Shown here piece after piece: positions 1 to 12,209 of a stretch of DNA of 64,000 nucleotides (position 1 is its first letter; the number at the start of each line of letters is the position of its first letter). Below the pieces are notes generated by a model that did not search any database, was not told the DNA's origin, and saw only the letters and a program-made list of their open reading frames with translations. A program made the translations under genes and the position numbers. Origin of the DNA: Amoebophrya sp. A120 (Eukaryota; Sar; Dinophyceae; Syndiniales; Amoebophryaceae); NCBI GenBank assembly GCA_905178155.1, contig CAJINV010000002.1:6118476-6182475 (forward strand), written 5' to 3'.

Positions 1-315
1 CTCCACCCTGTTTGGCAGCAACCAGCGAGCCAAAAGGTTTGGTGCCGGCTGCGCTCTACCCGTGCACTAGTAGAACCGTTCCGCGTACTATGGAGTTTTA
101 CTGTAGTAAATCATGATGCCCAGTGGAAGCAGGCCAGGTTATGTTGCAGTAGGGCACGACATCGGTAGGGCACGAGATATCGTGCCCGAACGTGTGTAGT
201 CTCGTTGTCGTTCATTTATCTTCCAAAAACATCGTATCTTATCTATCATGCGCGAAGACGACTTTTCTTTGTCTTAGTCAAGCCCTACAACCCATCAGGA
301 TCAGTACCATTATCC
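1..315. other. Intergenic left edge
   Basis: No supportable gene. There is a short hairpin at 168-187: the 8-bp arms GGGCACGA and TCGTGCCC are separated by a 4-base loop. A second GGGCACGA lies just upstream, at about 152. It may be part of the 3' flank of the gene that ends at 316; no function is assigned. Confidence 0.4.
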
Positions 316-3268
316 CTACTTTTTGAACGCGTCTGCAAGCTTGGAAAGGTGCTGCATAATCTCGTGTAGCTCCTCCTCCTTTGGCAAGTCTGTCTCGTCC
401 ACTTCGCTAATTTTTGGAATTCTACTTCTATCCCCACTCGTCGCGGCACCCGCTGCTCCATGCCCGCCCGTACTATCCGACAAGTTGCGCAGGAGGTCGC
501 TCTGAAAATTATTTTTCGCACTCCGACTAAACCTGGTTGCGGGCGCGGAGGCAGTGCTGTAGTGCGTTGCCGCGGTGCGCGAGGAACTACAAGTGGACTC
601 CATGAAGCAGGCCTCCTGCTCGCGCTCCATCTTTTCCTCGCGGGCGCGCGCCTGTTTTTCAAATTCAATGGGTTCTTTTGTTATGCATAGAGTCAGAGTA
701 CTTGTTATGCGTCACGCACTGCAGATCCCTCCCCCTGTTGCAAAAAGTATATATTGCAAACTTGTTTTACTAGCACAGTGGCACGACTGCCTCGAAAATC
801 TTCTATACCCATTCCAGATTGTTCTCGTAGAACTGGCGCATGCGCAGGGTAAGTTCCCTCGGATGCGTAGCCTGTGCCGAATTCGCTCGTCTAATGGACT
901 CCATTTTCCGTTGTTCTTCGTACATACTCCGCATGGATTTCCTGCGTTTCTTCTCGATCTTATCCTCCACGAATTGCTGCCACAGCTCCTGCCGCTTGAA
1001 AAAGTTACTCTGCTGGTACTGCTCTTGGTCGCCCGTTCGTCTTGCGGAATGTGGCAAAGGCGTCGTCCTTATGAACCGATTTGCTTTGGAGCTGCTTGTC
1101 ATCGCTGCCCGCGCGCTCTGGGGCCGCCGACGGCGCTTGGGTTTGGAATTGTTTTCCTCGCCACCCGCGCCCCGAGGTGCAGATGAACTTTGACCGGCGA
1201 AAAACATCGGACTTTTTGCAGTTTTTGTGGCGGAATTTAACAGTCTGGGGGTGAAAGTGCATTCAGCGAGCTTCTCCCGCTCTTGCTCCTCCTTCTTTTC
1301 GTAGCACCGGCTCTCGATCCGCTTTTTCCACATCGTGTTGCGTTCGTACAAGCCGCAGCCCGCTCGACAAGCGTCCGAGTACGACGGAAGAGATGAAATA
1401 GGATGTGGCTTGCTGATCTTTCTGGCTGCATAGAGGTTGTAATTATGAAGCGCCTCCTGGTCGTCCTCAAAATCCAGCGTTTCGTACTGGTTGAAGTCAA
1501 CATCTTGTCCCGGAGTAGAAGCCTGCTTTCGGTGCAGTTTTCGTGTGGAAATCAAAACCGGGTCGGAGGCAGTAGCAGTAGCTGTATGTTCCTCATGATT
1601 GTAGTCTCCGTACCGCCCTCGACTGCGTGGCGCTCCTGCTGCTGCCGTTCTACTGTTCGGATGAAAGGAGTCGCCAGTAGTTTTGCTTCGTCCGCCAGCG
1701 TACTCTTGTTCTTCATCCTGCAGCAAATTGACTTCCGTGACCGGAATCCTTTTGCTGGAAGATGGTGTTTTCACTGACCCTGGAGGTGGTCGTTTTGATG
1801 AGTACGAGGAAGAAGAGGACGAAGCAGTGACAATTTTCACCTTACCGCTCGCAGTTGCGTCAAAGTCTTCTACTTCCGCTGCCGTTTTCGGCGCAGAGAG
1901 AGGACCACTGGTGTATCTTTTCGCTGTTGACGAGTACGTTGAATACATCGGCGCCGCAGTTCTGTAGCGCATTGGAGTCATCGTCCGGCTCATGGGGCGA
2001 TCGTTATCGTCGAGATAGTACTGCTTCTCGACGACGTGATCTTTTGTTCGCGGCCGCTGCGCTGCAACCTTTGCATCATTCTTCTGGTTGTGGGCTAGAT
2101 GAAACGGCACCTGGTCCTGGTGTATTTCTATTTCCTGCGCAGCACTACTAAACCCAACCAGCAAGGGCTGTTTTGCCGAAGACCGCACCACCGGTGTGCG
2201 AGAACTGCTTTTATTATTTCCGGTCGTGTTTGCGTGGTTGTAGCTGTAGTGCCCCTCAAAGTCACGCTCGACATGTGCCGGAGGTCGTTGTTGAAATATT
2301 TTCATCGGCGCGTGATTATTATAAGTCGAAGAGCTGCTGGTGGGTCTCGCACGATGTTGGTCGTAGACCGAATGTGGTATATGATTTGGATCATCAATGT
2401 CCGACTCGTAGCTGCTCTCCAGAACTTCCTCTTTCGTCGGCGCCCGCGTGCTAACGACGTCAACTCCGGACCGAGAGGACATTTTCCCGGTGGAGCTGGC
2501 AGGCGAAGGGATGGGCAGGCCTCTCTGCGTCTGCTGAAGATTCCTGCTCGAAGAGGTTCGGTGTGGTCTTTCGTGCTGCGATTCCTGCCTGTAGTACTGG
2601 GACGATGCGCTGCCGCTGTCTTTGCTTTTCTTTTTCATGTTTTGCTGCACCTTCGCATTGTTCGACGACGAATACGGTTGACTTACACCACCGCTGTTCC
2701 CGCTGGTGCGTGGTGGGGGTCTAAACCTACTCGTGATCGTCCGCATCTCGGTTGGCTTCGGCACCGCAAATTTGTTGTGCACACCGCCGGAACTCGCTGG
2801 GATGCGCTTGGTTTGGAGACCCGCACTCCGACTGTGACTGGTGCTACCGCGACCTGAGGAATTGAACCAAATAGTTTCTTCCGCCGGCGAAAAATCCCCT
2901 TTGTGCATGATGGAGAAAGGTTGACTTCTACTTCATAAAGATACAATGCTAGATGATTGAACCGTGGTACAAAAAAAACCTCGTCGTTGCACACCTGCAT
3001 GGTTGTGAAACACCAGCGCCCTGCGTCTTTCGTACTCGGCCTCCGCGGCGGCTTCGTCTAATTCGTCGAAGGTAGGGCCAGAGTGGTACGAACGCGGCTG
3101 GTTCGACATGGACGTCGAGCCTGCAGGGACAGACTTAGAAGAAGCAGCGCCCGCGGTCCCGACTATTAGTCCGGACGTGCTCGTAGGGCGTGCTGGCGCA
3201 GCAGCTGGGCCGGTGGAGGAGGTGCTGGCGTACTTGTTGTCTTGTCTCGTCCGGGAGGTCATCTGCAT
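316..3268 (-). CDS. Low-complexity coiled-coil protein with a CTFTPRL motif
   Basis: Three minus-strand coding blocks appear to form one gene. The first is 3268 to about 2995. It starts MQMTSRTRQDN, and a pyrimidine tract ending in CAG lies just upstream of the ATG, which would suit a splice acceptor. The second is about 2925 to 803, some 700 codons. The third is about 690 to 316. The middle block is Ser/Arg/Thr-rich and disordered, then ends in a charged helical part containing CTFTPRLLNS and FYENNLEW. CTFxP motifs followed by FYxxxxxW segments recur in protist coiled-coil and ciliary proteins; that comparison is from memory. The last block has KEPIEFEKQARAREEK and ends LADAFKK. The ORF stop after NNLEW overlaps a GTATAG donor, which favours joining block 3. 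The exact splice sites of both introns are unresolved. No introner element is present. Function unknown. Confidence 0.6.
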
Positions 3269-5461
3269 CCTCGGTATTCCTGGTGTTCGTGTGATATCTG
3301 TATTGTTAGAATTAGCACTGAAAAAAATTATATTCTCCTCTTCCAAGTGAAGTAAGTGGCACCACAACCATGCACATTATTCAGTGCAGCTAATTCAGAA
3401 GCACTTCATAGCTCCAAAGTTGTGACCAATCCAGCAGTCAATACCTCCAAAGTTGCTCTGGAGGTTCTTGCTCCTATGAAGCGAAAACGAGTCCGTCAGA
3501 CGCCGGCAGCGAGATTTCAGAGTTTCGAAGTCTGTTCCCCCTCTGGTGTAAGCTTCGTACCCCCGCAACTCATACTGCAATACTGCCTGCTCCATGCTGA
3601 AGGCTCATCTTGTTCCCTGTAATAGTGTTGTCCTGCACTTCCAGATCCTGTGACTTAATCAATACCGTTTTTCAGATTGATAAAGATATAGGCGTCCACT
3701 CTAAATTGCGGTGCGTGCGGCTCCCTAGTGGTGTGAAAAGGGTGCTTTACGAACGGATATCAGGAGGCTTTTGTATTTCCGCTCATTGCTCAACTCGAAC
3801 TCGTCGCCCACATTTTTCTCCAAGAAAAAAAAACACATTTTGCTTTTGCAGCCCCCATATTACATATCTATGTCTGTCACCGCCCATTTTCTTTGGTTCT
3901 ACCCAAGTAGGCATCACCTGCTTTCAATTCCAGTTCATCTCTCTGTATGAAAGCTCGCCCTCACGTCTTCCCTCGTTTGTTTTCGCTGTCCCTTGTTGAG
4001 GAATCAAAACTAACAGAGCTTGAAAAAATACAATCACAAAGTCGCAGCGTGACCTGAGCAAATACGGAATGGCTGCAGTCGCTATCGCGGAACGAGCAGT
4101 GAGGACACAACCTGCCGCAAACAGAACGTATTGCTAACTGGATGCTTCGGCCAACACCCATGCCAAACTAGCCTTGGGCGGAGCAGAGAAGCACGCGAGC
4201 CCTTTGGCAGCGGCCCGGCCGAAAACCTTGGCCGCGCGTACTGCGACAACATAGCGGCGCCCAGCTGCCGAATACTGCGGGCGCCAGGGCGCCGAAAAAA
4301 GGCGCGCGGGCGCGCCGGCCTTCGTTCGGCTGGGTGGGCACGGCCAAGCAGGCGGCCAGCATAAATAAGGCTGCGAGAAGTGGCGGGCGCACCTACGTGC
4401 TGGCGCTGCAGGGTGCGCGCCCTGCACTCGCATGCACGCGCGCCGGCGCGGCACCTGCACACAGATGCCGCCGGCTGACGGGTTGCACCGGCGGCGCGGC
4501 GCCCGCCTTTATCTCTTATGCATGCGCACCCAGGCAAAAGCCGGCCGCGATTGCTTGAATGCCGGCAAGACGCGGCCGCTTCGCATGATCGGCGCTTGTT
4601 GGTTGGGGCTGGCTGGCTGCCGGCTCCAGAGCAGAGCGCGAATTCTGCGGATTCCTTCGATTGGCTCGTCTCGGGTGGCTTGGCACCGCGCTACCTGGGT
4701 TAGACGCTGCAGCCCAATACGAGCACGACGACGCCGGCCGCGGCTCCATCCCGCCCCGCATCAAATTGGCAAGCTCCGGACGGGGCCCAACTTGTTCTCC
4801 TTGTCTCCCATTAATACAGGGGCACGTCCGCAACCAGCCACCTGCGAACATCGGCGGCCAGAAGAACAGGGAGAATCCGGCCGACCATCATCTTCAGTTT
4901 GTTCCTTATTTGCCATAATTACTCTACAACTTTCTATGTGAGTCGTCGTAGGATTTAAGGCCGAAGCTTGCGTGATTGGTGTCTACTTTCCGCTCTTGTC
5001 GATTAGCGCATGCCTTCCCTCAACGTCAGTTAGCATCCTCTCCAGCACCAAACTGAGCTGCTCATGACTTCTCCTTTTTCCACCATGCAACATAGAGCAA
5101 GATTTAAATACACTCCCGGAATATGGTACTTATTAAAGCAAGCTTAGCCTCCACACCGTGAGAGCAGGTGTGGCCGCAGCCGCCATCGTGGAACGACTGA
5201 AACCGAAACCCCCGCAAACAGAATAAAGGAATCTCCTGGATGGTGCGGAAAATAATCCCTCACCGAAAAAATTCTTGTCACCGTGCTACTTCGTAGAAAC
5301 TTGACATCAGAGTGCGAAACAAAAGGTCTCTTTCTTTCCACCTACTTCTCATTGTTCCCTGAACTACCCCGGGCACAAGAACAGTTCCCAACCAGCGAAA
5401 CAATCCAGCCAGGACATGATCACATCATCCGCACAACCCGACGCAGCGGATCTACATTCAT
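3269..5461. other. Intergenic region with GC-rich island
   Basis: No supportable gene on either strand. The flanks are AT-rich; the middle (about 4150-4880) is strongly GC-rich. A segment at about 4068-4145 resembles one at about 5168-5245: both contain ATCGyGGAACGA, then CCGCAAACAGAA, then CTGGATG. The GC island lies between the two imperfect copies. Confidence 0.5.
4150..4880. other. GC-rich island 1
   Basis: A block of very high GC content, rich in GGCGCC and GCCGGC words, open in several frames on both strands only because of its composition. No frame shows a sensible protein. It lies between the 5' end of the 3.3-kb gene and the 3' end of the 5.5-kb gene. It may be a decayed GC-rich repeat or a promoter-type island; origin unknown. 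Confidence 0.45.
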
Positions 5462-8400
5462 TCACAGCGGCCCACTCTGCAGCGCGCGAATGGGGTGCCG
5501 ACGGACGGATAGATTCCGGAGGTTCTTCCCCAGACCCTCGACCTGCTTGATTTTCCGGCCGGAGATGAACGACCAAGCGCGGCAGTACTGGTCTAGAAAG
5601 CGCGGAATGCTGAAGAACCGGTCCAGCGGCTCCATGCGATCGCCGTCTAGGCCTCGGAAATCCTGGTGCACCTCCGCGAAGGGCACGTTGCCCAGCACTT
5701 CGGCCTTTCCGATCACCAGGGTCGGGTTGGGATTGTCGTTCGTCGCTTTGGGGTTCCTCTCCAACACGGCAGTGGCAATCCAGGAAAACGGCTCCTCCGT
5801 CTTCATCCGGTGCAACTCCACCGCTTCCTTCTCGCGCGACCGGTTTTTCAGCTTCAGGTTCGCGACCGAGTTCGGGTTCGGGTCGATTTCCCCCAGCGTG
5901 GTGCTTGTAAGGAGCATCGGGTTGAACCGGCAGGCGAGAAAGTAGCGCCTACCGGGAAAATTCTCGTCGCGGTCCAAGTGGTCGAGCCAAAACAGCCCCA
6001 AATCCTTGCCCATGTCGACCATCCGCTTTTCGCGGAACCACCGTTTCACCGCGTACCGGTGCCGCCTCCGAATGATCCACATTAACTATCAAATGTAAAA
6101 ATGTCTGGGTTTCGAAGAAATCCAACTTGTCATGCTAAGTCTGGATCATGCAAAAATCTGTCTTGCGTGATCGCCAAAAGTCGCGCTCTTTTAACCAACA
6201 CGAGACGCACTTTCTCATGCAGGATAGGCATGATAAAGACCTCGCAAAATCTGTCATGCTAGGTCCTGCATTCCAGACCGCTTGGGGCATCGAAATTTTG
6301 CATGACAAGTTTCTATTCTTCCAGACCCAGACATTTTTGCAATCCATATCAACAAGCGCACCACGATTTTCAGCCGGCACGGTGTTCGAAAGGTGTCCTT
6401 TTTCTCGTGCACCGAGCTCCCGAGCGCAGAGGCGACAAATTTCGCGTCGTACCGCGTGAACTCGCGACGGGCGGTGTTGCTGTTGATCTTTGTGAGTTAC
6501 TCAAACACATTGTCCGACGCTTCATTCGGCTTTTTTTCCTCATGAGGATCTATGAATACGAATCACCATCAAGAAGCTAAGGTGACGCTCCGGCACCAGT
6601 GCTGCACCTTGCGGAAACATGAACAAACGAGCATGTAGTATACACAGCGTCGTCCGGGCCGTAACTCGCCGGTATTCTTGGCGTCATTCCCTTCCCCGGC
6701 TCGTAGCCACCAAATCCGCAACACATATCCGAATACTGCTTCCACAAGCTGCCGCCGGCCTTTTTGTTGTCTTCCAATGCGTCTTCGACTACTGGATTGC
6801 GGATGATATCGGCCGCAGCTTCCGCGCCCAGGTCCTTCTGCTGGTTGACTGCGCGGCCGACAGCAGCAGCGCCGACGTCCGTTTGGATGATAGGCTGGTT
6901 GACAGTAGAAGCTTAGTCAACGAACTGAGCAAATTTAGCAACGCAGAGAATTTGAAAAAAAATGACACGAGACAAAGAAGAAAACAGTCCAAATTGTACC
7001 TCGTCCTCGTCTTCCTCCGCCTCTGCGTTTGCGGCTTGACCTCCCTTGCCCGCTGCTTTTATGGAAGCAGAACTAACAGGAGTCACGGGCTTTGTCGTTG
7101 CGGGGAAAGATCAGATTCAGACCGTTTACTTGTTATGAGGCACGACCTTGTAACAAGCCAGCCCGATGGATTGCTCAGTGCAAAGTTGTAGCGTTGTAGT
7201 TTGGTCGTGCCCTTCAATTTAATATTTTCTGCATTTTTTTTTTGCTCGCAACCTAGACATAGAGTGAACCTGAGAAATAAACGCATGAGGAAAATTCTGC
7301 AGCCAGATGACTCCTCTCGTCTCTGATCCCGTACCCTGGCTCTCACTAGATTCGTTCAGCAGCGTGAGCACATCCCAGTCGTGAATCGTCACGCTCATGA
7401 CCACCATCTGACTGTATAAAGTCCTTTGCAGGCGAAACAAGTTCTGCACCAGGATTTTCATCTTCGGCAGCCGCAGCTCGGCGTCGTCCGAGTGCTCCGC
7501 CCGTTCCACGATGGACACCGCGTGGTCGCACACCTCCTTCGCTTTCTCGTAGTTCCGCTCCACACTGGCGTAGTAGCAGGAAAAATTCAGGTGCGAGACC
7601 AGCAGTTCGTAAGAGATGTGTTGCGAGGAGATGGTGACCGGGTTGCTGTCCCGATTCATGCCCCCGCCGGCCGCTTCGCTATTGCTCAAACTCGACGTGA
7701 CCGAGAACTGGTGCTGGATGAAGATTTTCGCCAGGCGAATCGACTCCGTGTAGCAGTGCCGGGACAGAATGCTGTTTTGCTGGATTGTCCGCAAGGAGTG
7801 GTGCATCGCCATCACGCACATGTAGCGGTACCAATCGGCCTTCCAGCAGACCCACTTCGCGATCAGCTCCAAGTTTTCCAAAACGGTATTCCGCGTCATC
7901 TGTACCTCACAGGGGACCGGCGTTCTTGCCGACAAGTTTTCCAGCAGCATAAAACTCCCGGCCGCGATTGTGGGCTTGTCGTTCTTCTGCGAACCGCCCC
8001 CCGCGGCGGACGGGTTCATGACCTGCTTGAGCAACTCCGTCTTCGAGGCAATCGTCGTCCCCGCGGCTGATGCACCTGTTGTCCCGGTCGGGCCCCCAGC
8101 CGCGGGCCCTTGCGGACCTCCGTTCGCACCCCCACTGCCGGATCCGTGCGCGTTTTGCCGCAGTTCCCGGACGGTTATGTCTTGCATCATTTCCGTATGA
8201 CAGTGCACAACTCCCCCTCTCCCTCATTTGTCATGCAAAATCCCAAATCTCCCTTCTGCCTCCTGTTAGCACTCTTTGCATGACAGATTCCGAAAGCCAA
8301 AACAGCACTACATTTGCCCAGAAATTTCTCATGCAAAAGCTGCATCTTTGCCAGCGCTTGCGTTGCTGTTCATGCAACACAAATGAGGGGGAGGGGGAGT

Positions 8401-10282
8401 TGTGCAGTGTCATATTCCGCGGTGATTACCCCCGCAGCTTGCATGGTGGCGTTCTTCTGGTTTCCGGCCTGCTTCACAAAATCTCCCTTCTGGAACTGGT
8501 CCTCGTAAAAATTGGGTATGCGAGTGCACAACTCGGTCTATTCCTTGTTTGATGTCAAAGCGAAATTTCCACTCCAGCCCCCGGAAGCTGTGGATAGTAT
8601 TGCTGTTCTTCCTTGCTCCTAATACTCCTGTCGAAGATGCGATACAATTACAAATCACGAATAGAGGAAGTCACGTGCACTCTCATATTGAAGTTTTCCG
8701 TGACGAAGCACCGGCTGTCGAGGTGTTTCGTCAATAGCGCTAAATCCTCTCTCGTTTGGATCTCAATTGTGCAATCGCGGTAGGACAGACAGGGTAAGAC
8801 CACCGAGTCGATGAAGTCGGAGATTTGTAAGGACATTTGCTCCACTTTGTGGCCAAACTCCGTCCGGTCCAGGTGTCCCTTGTCGTACAATAAATACAAA
8901 TCGCGTAACCGCTGCTTGGCGCCAATCACGAATAACTCGCGGAGATCCGTTTCCAAACTGAAGAAAATTTTCTGCGTCATCGTGTCGTCCAGCCGAATGG
9001 AGCGAGACAGCAGGTCTGACGCGATTTTCAGACACCGCACCATCCGGCCGGGGCGGTCGCGAAGCAACGAGATGTTCGCGGACCGGAGGAAATCCTTCAC
9101 GTTTTCGTTTTCCGCCTTTTCCACGGTGATGAACGGCAACAGTTGATCGTTTTGGACCCCGGTGTGTGGGATATCTGGCGGCTTTTCCGCGTTGTCGATG
9201 TACGCGGTGGAGGTTTGGCCCTTCTTCCCCGCGTGCAACACCTGCAGGTCCTCGTTGTCCCGGTATTTCTGCAGCTCGTGATCCTTCAACAAATGGTAGT
9301 ACATCTCCCGGATCGCGAACACACCGGACAGGCCCGGCTGGTTTCGGCGGATGTATTTGATCTTGCCTCCGTCCGAAGAACTGTGCGCTCCTGAGCCCCC
9401 TTGTTTCGCCCGGATCCTCTCGTGCAGACGCCCGTACGTCCAATTCAAATCCAGCGCTTGCAACGCTCGGCGGCCCCGCTTCGCCTTGTTGGCTTCCCAC
9501 TCCGCAACGAAGTCGATCAAAGACTGGATTTTGTACTGCGGCCACTTCTTTCGCTTCATCTGGCGGTAAATCGCGTCCGGCGTCTGCTTGCCCTCCTGAA
9601 TTTGCTTCTTGAACGCCGACAGTTCGTCGACGACTTCCGATACCTCCCCCTCGATCGCCATGGCCCAGTAGAGGACCTTCACGCAGTCCTTTTGCTTCGG
9701 GAAATGGTAGAAGGCGGAATTCTGGATGGCGGACTGGGACTCGCCGAGGTTCCCCTTCGGCAGGATGTCTTCGAAGCCCCCGGTGGCGGCGCCGGGGGAA
9801 ACGTAGGAAATTTCCGCGAAGGGGCGGATCACCTTGAACTCGAGCTGCTTGTAGCCAAGCGAGAAGAGCCCGTTGAAGTAGTTGAGGAGCTCTGACTCCA
9901 GTTTGTCGAACCGTATCCGCTCGTTCAGCTTCAGCTCCAAACTTGCGGCTCCCGTGGCTGCGGTGTTCCGCACTTCCGGCGCGCGGAGATACAGTGTGCA
10001 GGTCTGGGGGGTCACGCAATAGTCCACCGGGAGCAGGGCCGGAATCTTGATGCAATCGTTGTTGTTCAGAATCCCGGGGTAGCTGTCCTGCACGCCGCCG
10101 TTTTTTGAGCGGAGCGCGGGCGGGAGCAATTGCTGCTCCCATTCCGGGTAGGAAATATCCGCTTCCACAATGTTCACGGCTTCGGAGGCGCCTTCATTTT
10201 CGTACAGGTTCCAGGATTGCCCGACGGGAACGCTGGCGGCCGCGGCGCCGGAGGTGACGGAGGACGAATTTCCGTTGCCCAT
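5462..10282 (-). CDS. Large N-myristoylation-motif protein, family unknown
   Basis: Joined from seven exons: 10282-about 8652, 8537-8415, 8195-7270, 7089-7000, 6894-6646, 6487-6349, 6086-5462; about 1,256 aa. Introns at 7090-7269 and 6895-6999 are GT-AG; 6488-6645 begins GT and ends AG. Introns at 8196 and 6087 are introners. The join of exons 1 and 2 (about 8538-8651) is not resolved. The start MGNGNSSS has Gly2 and Ser6, fitting N-myristoylation, so the protein may sit on a membrane. Exon 1 is a globular, mixed-composition region. Exon 3 begins Gly/Ala-rich and continues as a helical segment (KWVCWKADWYRYMC through LNESSES) that looks TPR-like. The C-terminal part is basic then mixed (RLLMWIIRRRHRYAVKRW). 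I do not recognise the family. A Bro1-type helical scaffold was considered but not supported by a diagnostic motif. Confidence 0.7.
6087..6348. mobile_element. Introner A1 (family A), 262 bp
   Basis: Left end TATCAAATGTAAAAATG, right end GCAATCCATA; the inner inverted repeat is the TGTCTGGGT core. Flanked by TTAAC and TCAAC (5 bp, one mismatch). Removal with one duplication gives ...VVRLLMWII... in frame in the 5.5-10.3 kb gene. No GT-AG cut is possible at the duplication. Confidence 0.9.
8196..8414. mobile_element. Introner F (single copy), 219 bp
   Basis: Long inverted repeat: left TATGACAGTGCACAACTCCC, right end its complement ending GTGTCATA. Perfect duplication TTCCG at 8191-8195 and 8415-8419. 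Removal of the element plus one TTCCG gives ITAEMMQDI in frame. Internally it repeats words of the type TTGTCATGC and GCATGACA. Confidence 0.9.
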
Positions 10283-12209
10283 GATGGATGCGAGGCGGCG
10301 TGTGAAGGAACTATAATAGACGCTTTTTTCTCTTTTCTCAGCTTGGAGGAAAAGCATGATGAACACATGCACGCCAACGCCAGCGCTCTTAGACTCCGCT
10401 CATCAATAGAATTGGCGATCTTTGATTTTGCTCACCTGTGCGGCAATTGTGCGACGGACCCAGCCTTTCTTTTCAGCACAATCGCCTCCAGAAGAATTGC
10501 AGGCACAAAGACACTCGGCGGCCTGGTGACACCACCCAGCGCACAAAATAAAGCTGCTAGTGACCTGCGGAAAACACACGGAAATAAAGGCCCGCGGACG
10601 CCTTTCGCTTTCTTTGATTGCGCCTAACCCTAGCAAATGCCTCTCCTCTGGCATCGGGGGGATGCGTCAACATATCGGCTGACTGACTTCGGCCAGAAAG
10701 ACAAAGATGGGGGGATGCTGCGCAGCCATTCAGAGGCCCCCGGGCGCTGCGGGCTGGCAAAGGGGGCCGGGCGGCGCGACAAGGCGCCGGCCGGCTGTAT
10801 TGGGCGGCCGCGCAGGCCAATACGCCTAGCACGCTCATGGCAACACACGGACCACGCACGCGGGGGCCTAATGCCCGACCAAGCGGGCGCAGCGCGCGGG
10901 TTCATTGGGGCGAAGCCAAACTGTCTTCCCGGGTAATCTTAAAAATTCCAACCAGGATGCGTAGGATATCCAGTTGCGCACCTGCGCAACATCCGCGGCG
11001 ACCGTCGCTGTGCGAGTAATGTCATCAACGTCCTGGATGCCCATAATTGTGATCATAATTCCGGGCCACGGGGTGACGCTGCCGAGCAGGACCAAAGTCG
11101 GGAGGTTTTTGGCTAAGGGCTCAACGCGCCGGCCCTGGAATTCGTAGGGCTCGATCTTTTTGGCCTGCAGGATGGACTCTGCTAGGGCACGCGGGGCCAG
11201 GCGGGGGGCCCACCCGAGCGCAATCAAAAATCTGGGCGCCGGCCAAACGCATGCCCGCCCTCGTCGGAAGCGGGCCGGTGCCACGAATGGCTTCGCGCCT
11301 CTGCAATTTCTGAGGAAGCGCCCGCCCCCGCGACTGTCGCGGCCGCCCCGAAGTCGGGCGCGCGCGCGCCGTGCTGGGCCCACGCCAGCCCGCCAGAGCT
11401 AGGACCGTCGGGCGCTTTCGGCGCATTGCATTGCAAAAGAATGCCGGGGGCTCTCTTGGCCATCCGCGCCGGGGGCGCCGGCGGGCCTCTCCACTCCCCT
11501 GGCAAAGCAAGGCGCCCGCCCGCGCGCCGAGAGAGACACAGGCAATGCCCTTGCCCTGCGGTCAACGTCCTGGATCTTGGTACGGGCTTCGTCTTTCAAC
11601 AGCCCCAACGCCCCAGCGGGTAGTGTGGCCCCGTGCGCCCCGTCCGCAAAATCGCGGCAGCGCACCCGCGCGCAAAGACGCGGGCGCTGCAAGGAGGGGG
11701 CCATCACGTCAGGGGCCCCCTTCCCGACCGAAAGCGCTGCAACTGATGACCGCCCGGCCTAAGCCGCCGAGCTGAGTCGGCTACTTGCGGAAATCGCGGG
11801 CCCATGATTTGCGGAAATCGCCGACGTAGCCCGGCGGCTTAAGCCGGCCCCTCTCGCCCCTGGAATTGCTGCCCAAGTGCGCCATCGCGCACGCAAGACC
11901 TAAAAAATCAGGCGGCGCAGGTAGTTGGCTAGACTATCGGGCGCGCGGTTACATCTGTAGCGCCTGTGTGGTGAACAAGTGAACAAGCAAAAATAACTCA
12001 CATTCGCCGTCGCGCGTGACAGATCTGCGAAGTCAGATCTGAGCAGGTAAGTGGTGAAAGGCCTCACGTCCTTACGTCCTTGACTATGCACAAACAGGCA
12101 CTCACCCACACGAACACTATCTATCCAACACCAATGAAACCACCGCTAACCGGCTCGTAGCTCTCTCTTCTTTGCTTTTTTTTAGATGCGTTTTTCGCAA
12201 CGGCATTTC
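10283..12209. other. Intergenic region with GC-rich island
   Basis: Upstream flank of the 5.5-10.3 kb gene and downstream flank of the 12.2-kb gene. About 10640-11900 is the second GC-rich island. No complete gene was found. The 11900-12209 part is AT-richer and featureless. Confidence 0.5.
10640..11900. other. GC-rich island 2 with a coding-like fragment
   Basis: High-GC block. Within it, minus-strand 10935-11175 is less GC-rich and reads as plausible protein: it includes LAESILQAKKIEPYEFQG, LPTLVLLGSVTPWPGIM and a helical run ending WLEFLRLPGK. A second short piece (about 11540-11620) shares the 14-mer TCAACGTCCTGGAT (11027-11040 and 11562-11575). No start or stop fits a gene. A decayed or captured gene fragment is possible; identity unknown. 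Confidence 0.35.

Noticed and set aside
2099-2857. Long plus-strand ORFs (here and at 7426-8070, 9401-9895, 25328-25948, 45108-46004)
   Set aside because: They are antisense shadows of well-supported minus-strand coding regions, with unnatural amino-acid composition.
4082-4941. Many overlapping ORFs in the GC-rich islands
   Set aside because: Open in most frames on both strands because of high GC content; no motif, start context or composition supports a gene.
8648-10142. Bro1/ALIX-type domain in the 5.5-10.3 kb protein
   Set aside because: General helical character only; I could not find diagnostic Bro1 residues, so the protein is left unnamed.
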